This document shows, piece by piece, positions 63,259 through 64,000 of a stretch of DNA of 64,000 nucleotides (positions are counted from its first letter, which is position 1; each line of letters starts with the position of its first letter). Under the pieces are notes generated by a model, which searched no databases, was not told where the DNA came from, and saw only the letters and a list, made by a program, of their open reading frames with translations. The stretch comes from Halichondria panicea (taxonomy: Eukaryota > Porifera > Demospongiae > Suberitida > Halichondriidae), in assembly GCF_963675165.1 (NCBI RefSeq), contig NC_087378.1, positions 4,955,205 to 5,019,204 on the forward strand. The letters are read 5' to 3'. The translations under genes and the position numbers were made by a program.

Positions 63259-63611
63259 TTAAAAGGTGACTCCAAGCCATATACATGCTATCATCACCAA
63301 AATTGAGAGAGGTGCAACAGTTGCTGAGCTGTTACATGTAAATGAAGATGCCCTCATCTTCAGGATCTCAGCATTCCTGTTAGCTGCGTTCTCTGAAATA
63401 TAATTATATCTTGTAAAAGTATTTTATATCTGGTAAAATATAAAAGTATTGTCATAATTAAATTATGAGCTTACGGGTAGAGCCAAGAATACGTGCTGAT
63501 ATGTTTACACAGTTGAATCCAAAACCAAGACGATATATCCTCTGACTTATCACAAGCACATCGGTTGGATCGACATTGTCATCTCTAGTCAGTTTTTTAA
63601 CAATCTCAGAT
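63259..63611 (-). CDS. 3' end of an unidentified secreted or GPI-anchored protein gene
   Basis: Two minus-strand exons join in phase: 63611-63475 (SEIVKKLTRDDNVDPTDVLV, ISQRIYRLGFGFNCVNISAR) with donor GTAAGC, and 63392-63259 (NAANRNAEILKMRASSFTCN, SSATVAPLSILVMIACIWLG VTF, stop). The end has a small-residue patch (CNSSAT) followed by about 19 hydrophobic residues and no cytoplasmic tail, the layout of a GPI-attachment signal; a single-pass C-terminal membrane anchor is the alternative. The first exon is mixed charged/hydrophobic with one Cys. I do not recognise the family. The gene continues to the right of 63611, across the repeat at 63790. Confidence 0.6.
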
Positions 63612-63789
63612 CTAGTAAAACAAGGTCAACAGCACAAGAATAGTTAATTGAATTATATATAAATTATTGTGTCTCTATCGAGATTACGCCCACCCCCACG
63701 TTTGGGTGAAAGTTTCTACATACGCTATTTGCTTCAAGAATACGCCAACCAGGAAGTGGAAGTGGTGCAATTTTGTCAGTTAGTGAGTA

Positions 63790-64000
63790 AACTATTTGGT
63801 TCCTATATATAATTATGTATGGGAACAAAGATATATATGGAACAAAAAGTGTAGGGGTACACTCGTTGTTCCCCATGTACATGGGACCAAAGAGTATGAA
63901 GGTACACTCTTGCACAAAATTTAGAGTGTTTATAAATAGTGTCAAAAACAACACCAATGAACTGATAATCATTATCGCACTACTGGTAACACCAATGAAG
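63790..64000. mobile_element. Second copy of the palindromic RecQ/PHD element, cut by the window edge
   Basis: GTAAACTATTTGGTTCCTAT, AAGTGTAGGGGTACACTCGT and CCCCATGTACATGGG match the 4640-7325 ends. 63905-64000 (GTACACTCTTGCACAAAATT, AACACCAATGAACTGATAAT, ACTGGTAACACCAATGAAG) is the reverse complement of 6920-7040. The copy therefore continues beyond the window in opposite orientation; whether it carries the helicase/PHD gene cannot be seen. Confidence 0.7.

Noticed and set aside
1-64000. tRNA, rRNA, snRNA genes, riboswitches, operons, ribosome binding sites
   Set aside because: I looked for these and saw none; the bacterial categories do not apply to this DNA.

Overview
The window looks like nuclear DNA of an early-branching animal, most likely a demosponge. 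Genes have many short exons with GT..AG introns, several introns of only 45-82 bp lie beside introns of 5-10 kb, and a core flagellar gene (SPAG17-like) sits near a metazoan chaperone E3 ligase (STUB1/CHIP-like). The AT-rich composition, with recurrent AATTATTA and GCTAGCTA strings, and the RecQ-like and DUF6589-like repeat genes also fit. The sponge assignment is inference. There is no bacterial, plasmid or organellar signature.

Three host genes can be read. (1) The 5' part of a SPAG17/PF6-like gene on the minus strand: six exons from 24145 down to 3433, continuing off the left edge. (2) A STUB1 (CHIP)-like gene on the plus strand, 42318-60821, nine coding exons: TPR domain, helical linker, U-box and a stop after the family-typical WVEDY end. 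(3) The last two exons of an unidentified minus-strand gene (63611-63259) whose product ends in a hydrophobic tail suggestive of a GPI signal.

Almost everything else is mobile-element DNA in introns and in the 18 kb between the divergent SPAG17 and STUB1 starts. Protein-coding elements are: a RecQ-helicase/PHD element with palindromic ends (about 4640-7325, a second copy running off the right edge); two diverged Tc1/mariner (IS630)-like elements (A about 13970-16050, B about 21462-23638), each carrying a minus-strand transposase tail-to-tail with the same kind of accessory gene (PB1-like fold, basic stretch, WA..PPN motif, SHOCT-like tail); a RecQ-like helicase tail-to-tail with a DUF6589-like gene (36580-40516); a 5'-truncated Jockey/CR1-like LINE (32865-35648); and a small LINE fragment.

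Non-coding elements are numerous and many have checkable borders: five full copies of a TIR family with 7-bp target duplications (304-1011, 20152-20675, 44788-45321, 48736-49959, 54841-55599); a second 7-bp family (10289-10554) with an empty site in the window; a family with 9-bp duplications (4749-5495, 20109-21355, 41379-42118); TA-flanked MITEs; long foldbacks; an inverted pair of minisatellite-bearing TIR elements (31971-36406); and a repeat family (R1) whose split copies give the order of insertion. Every coding element read here is broken by stops, frameshifts or a lost catalytic residue, so the window is a layered record of dead transposons around a few intact-looking host exons.

The most novel-looking item is the conserved two-gene layout of the two Tc1/mariner-like elements. 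It is echoed by the RecQ/DUF6589 pair, which uses the same convergent arrangement with a 45-bp gap.
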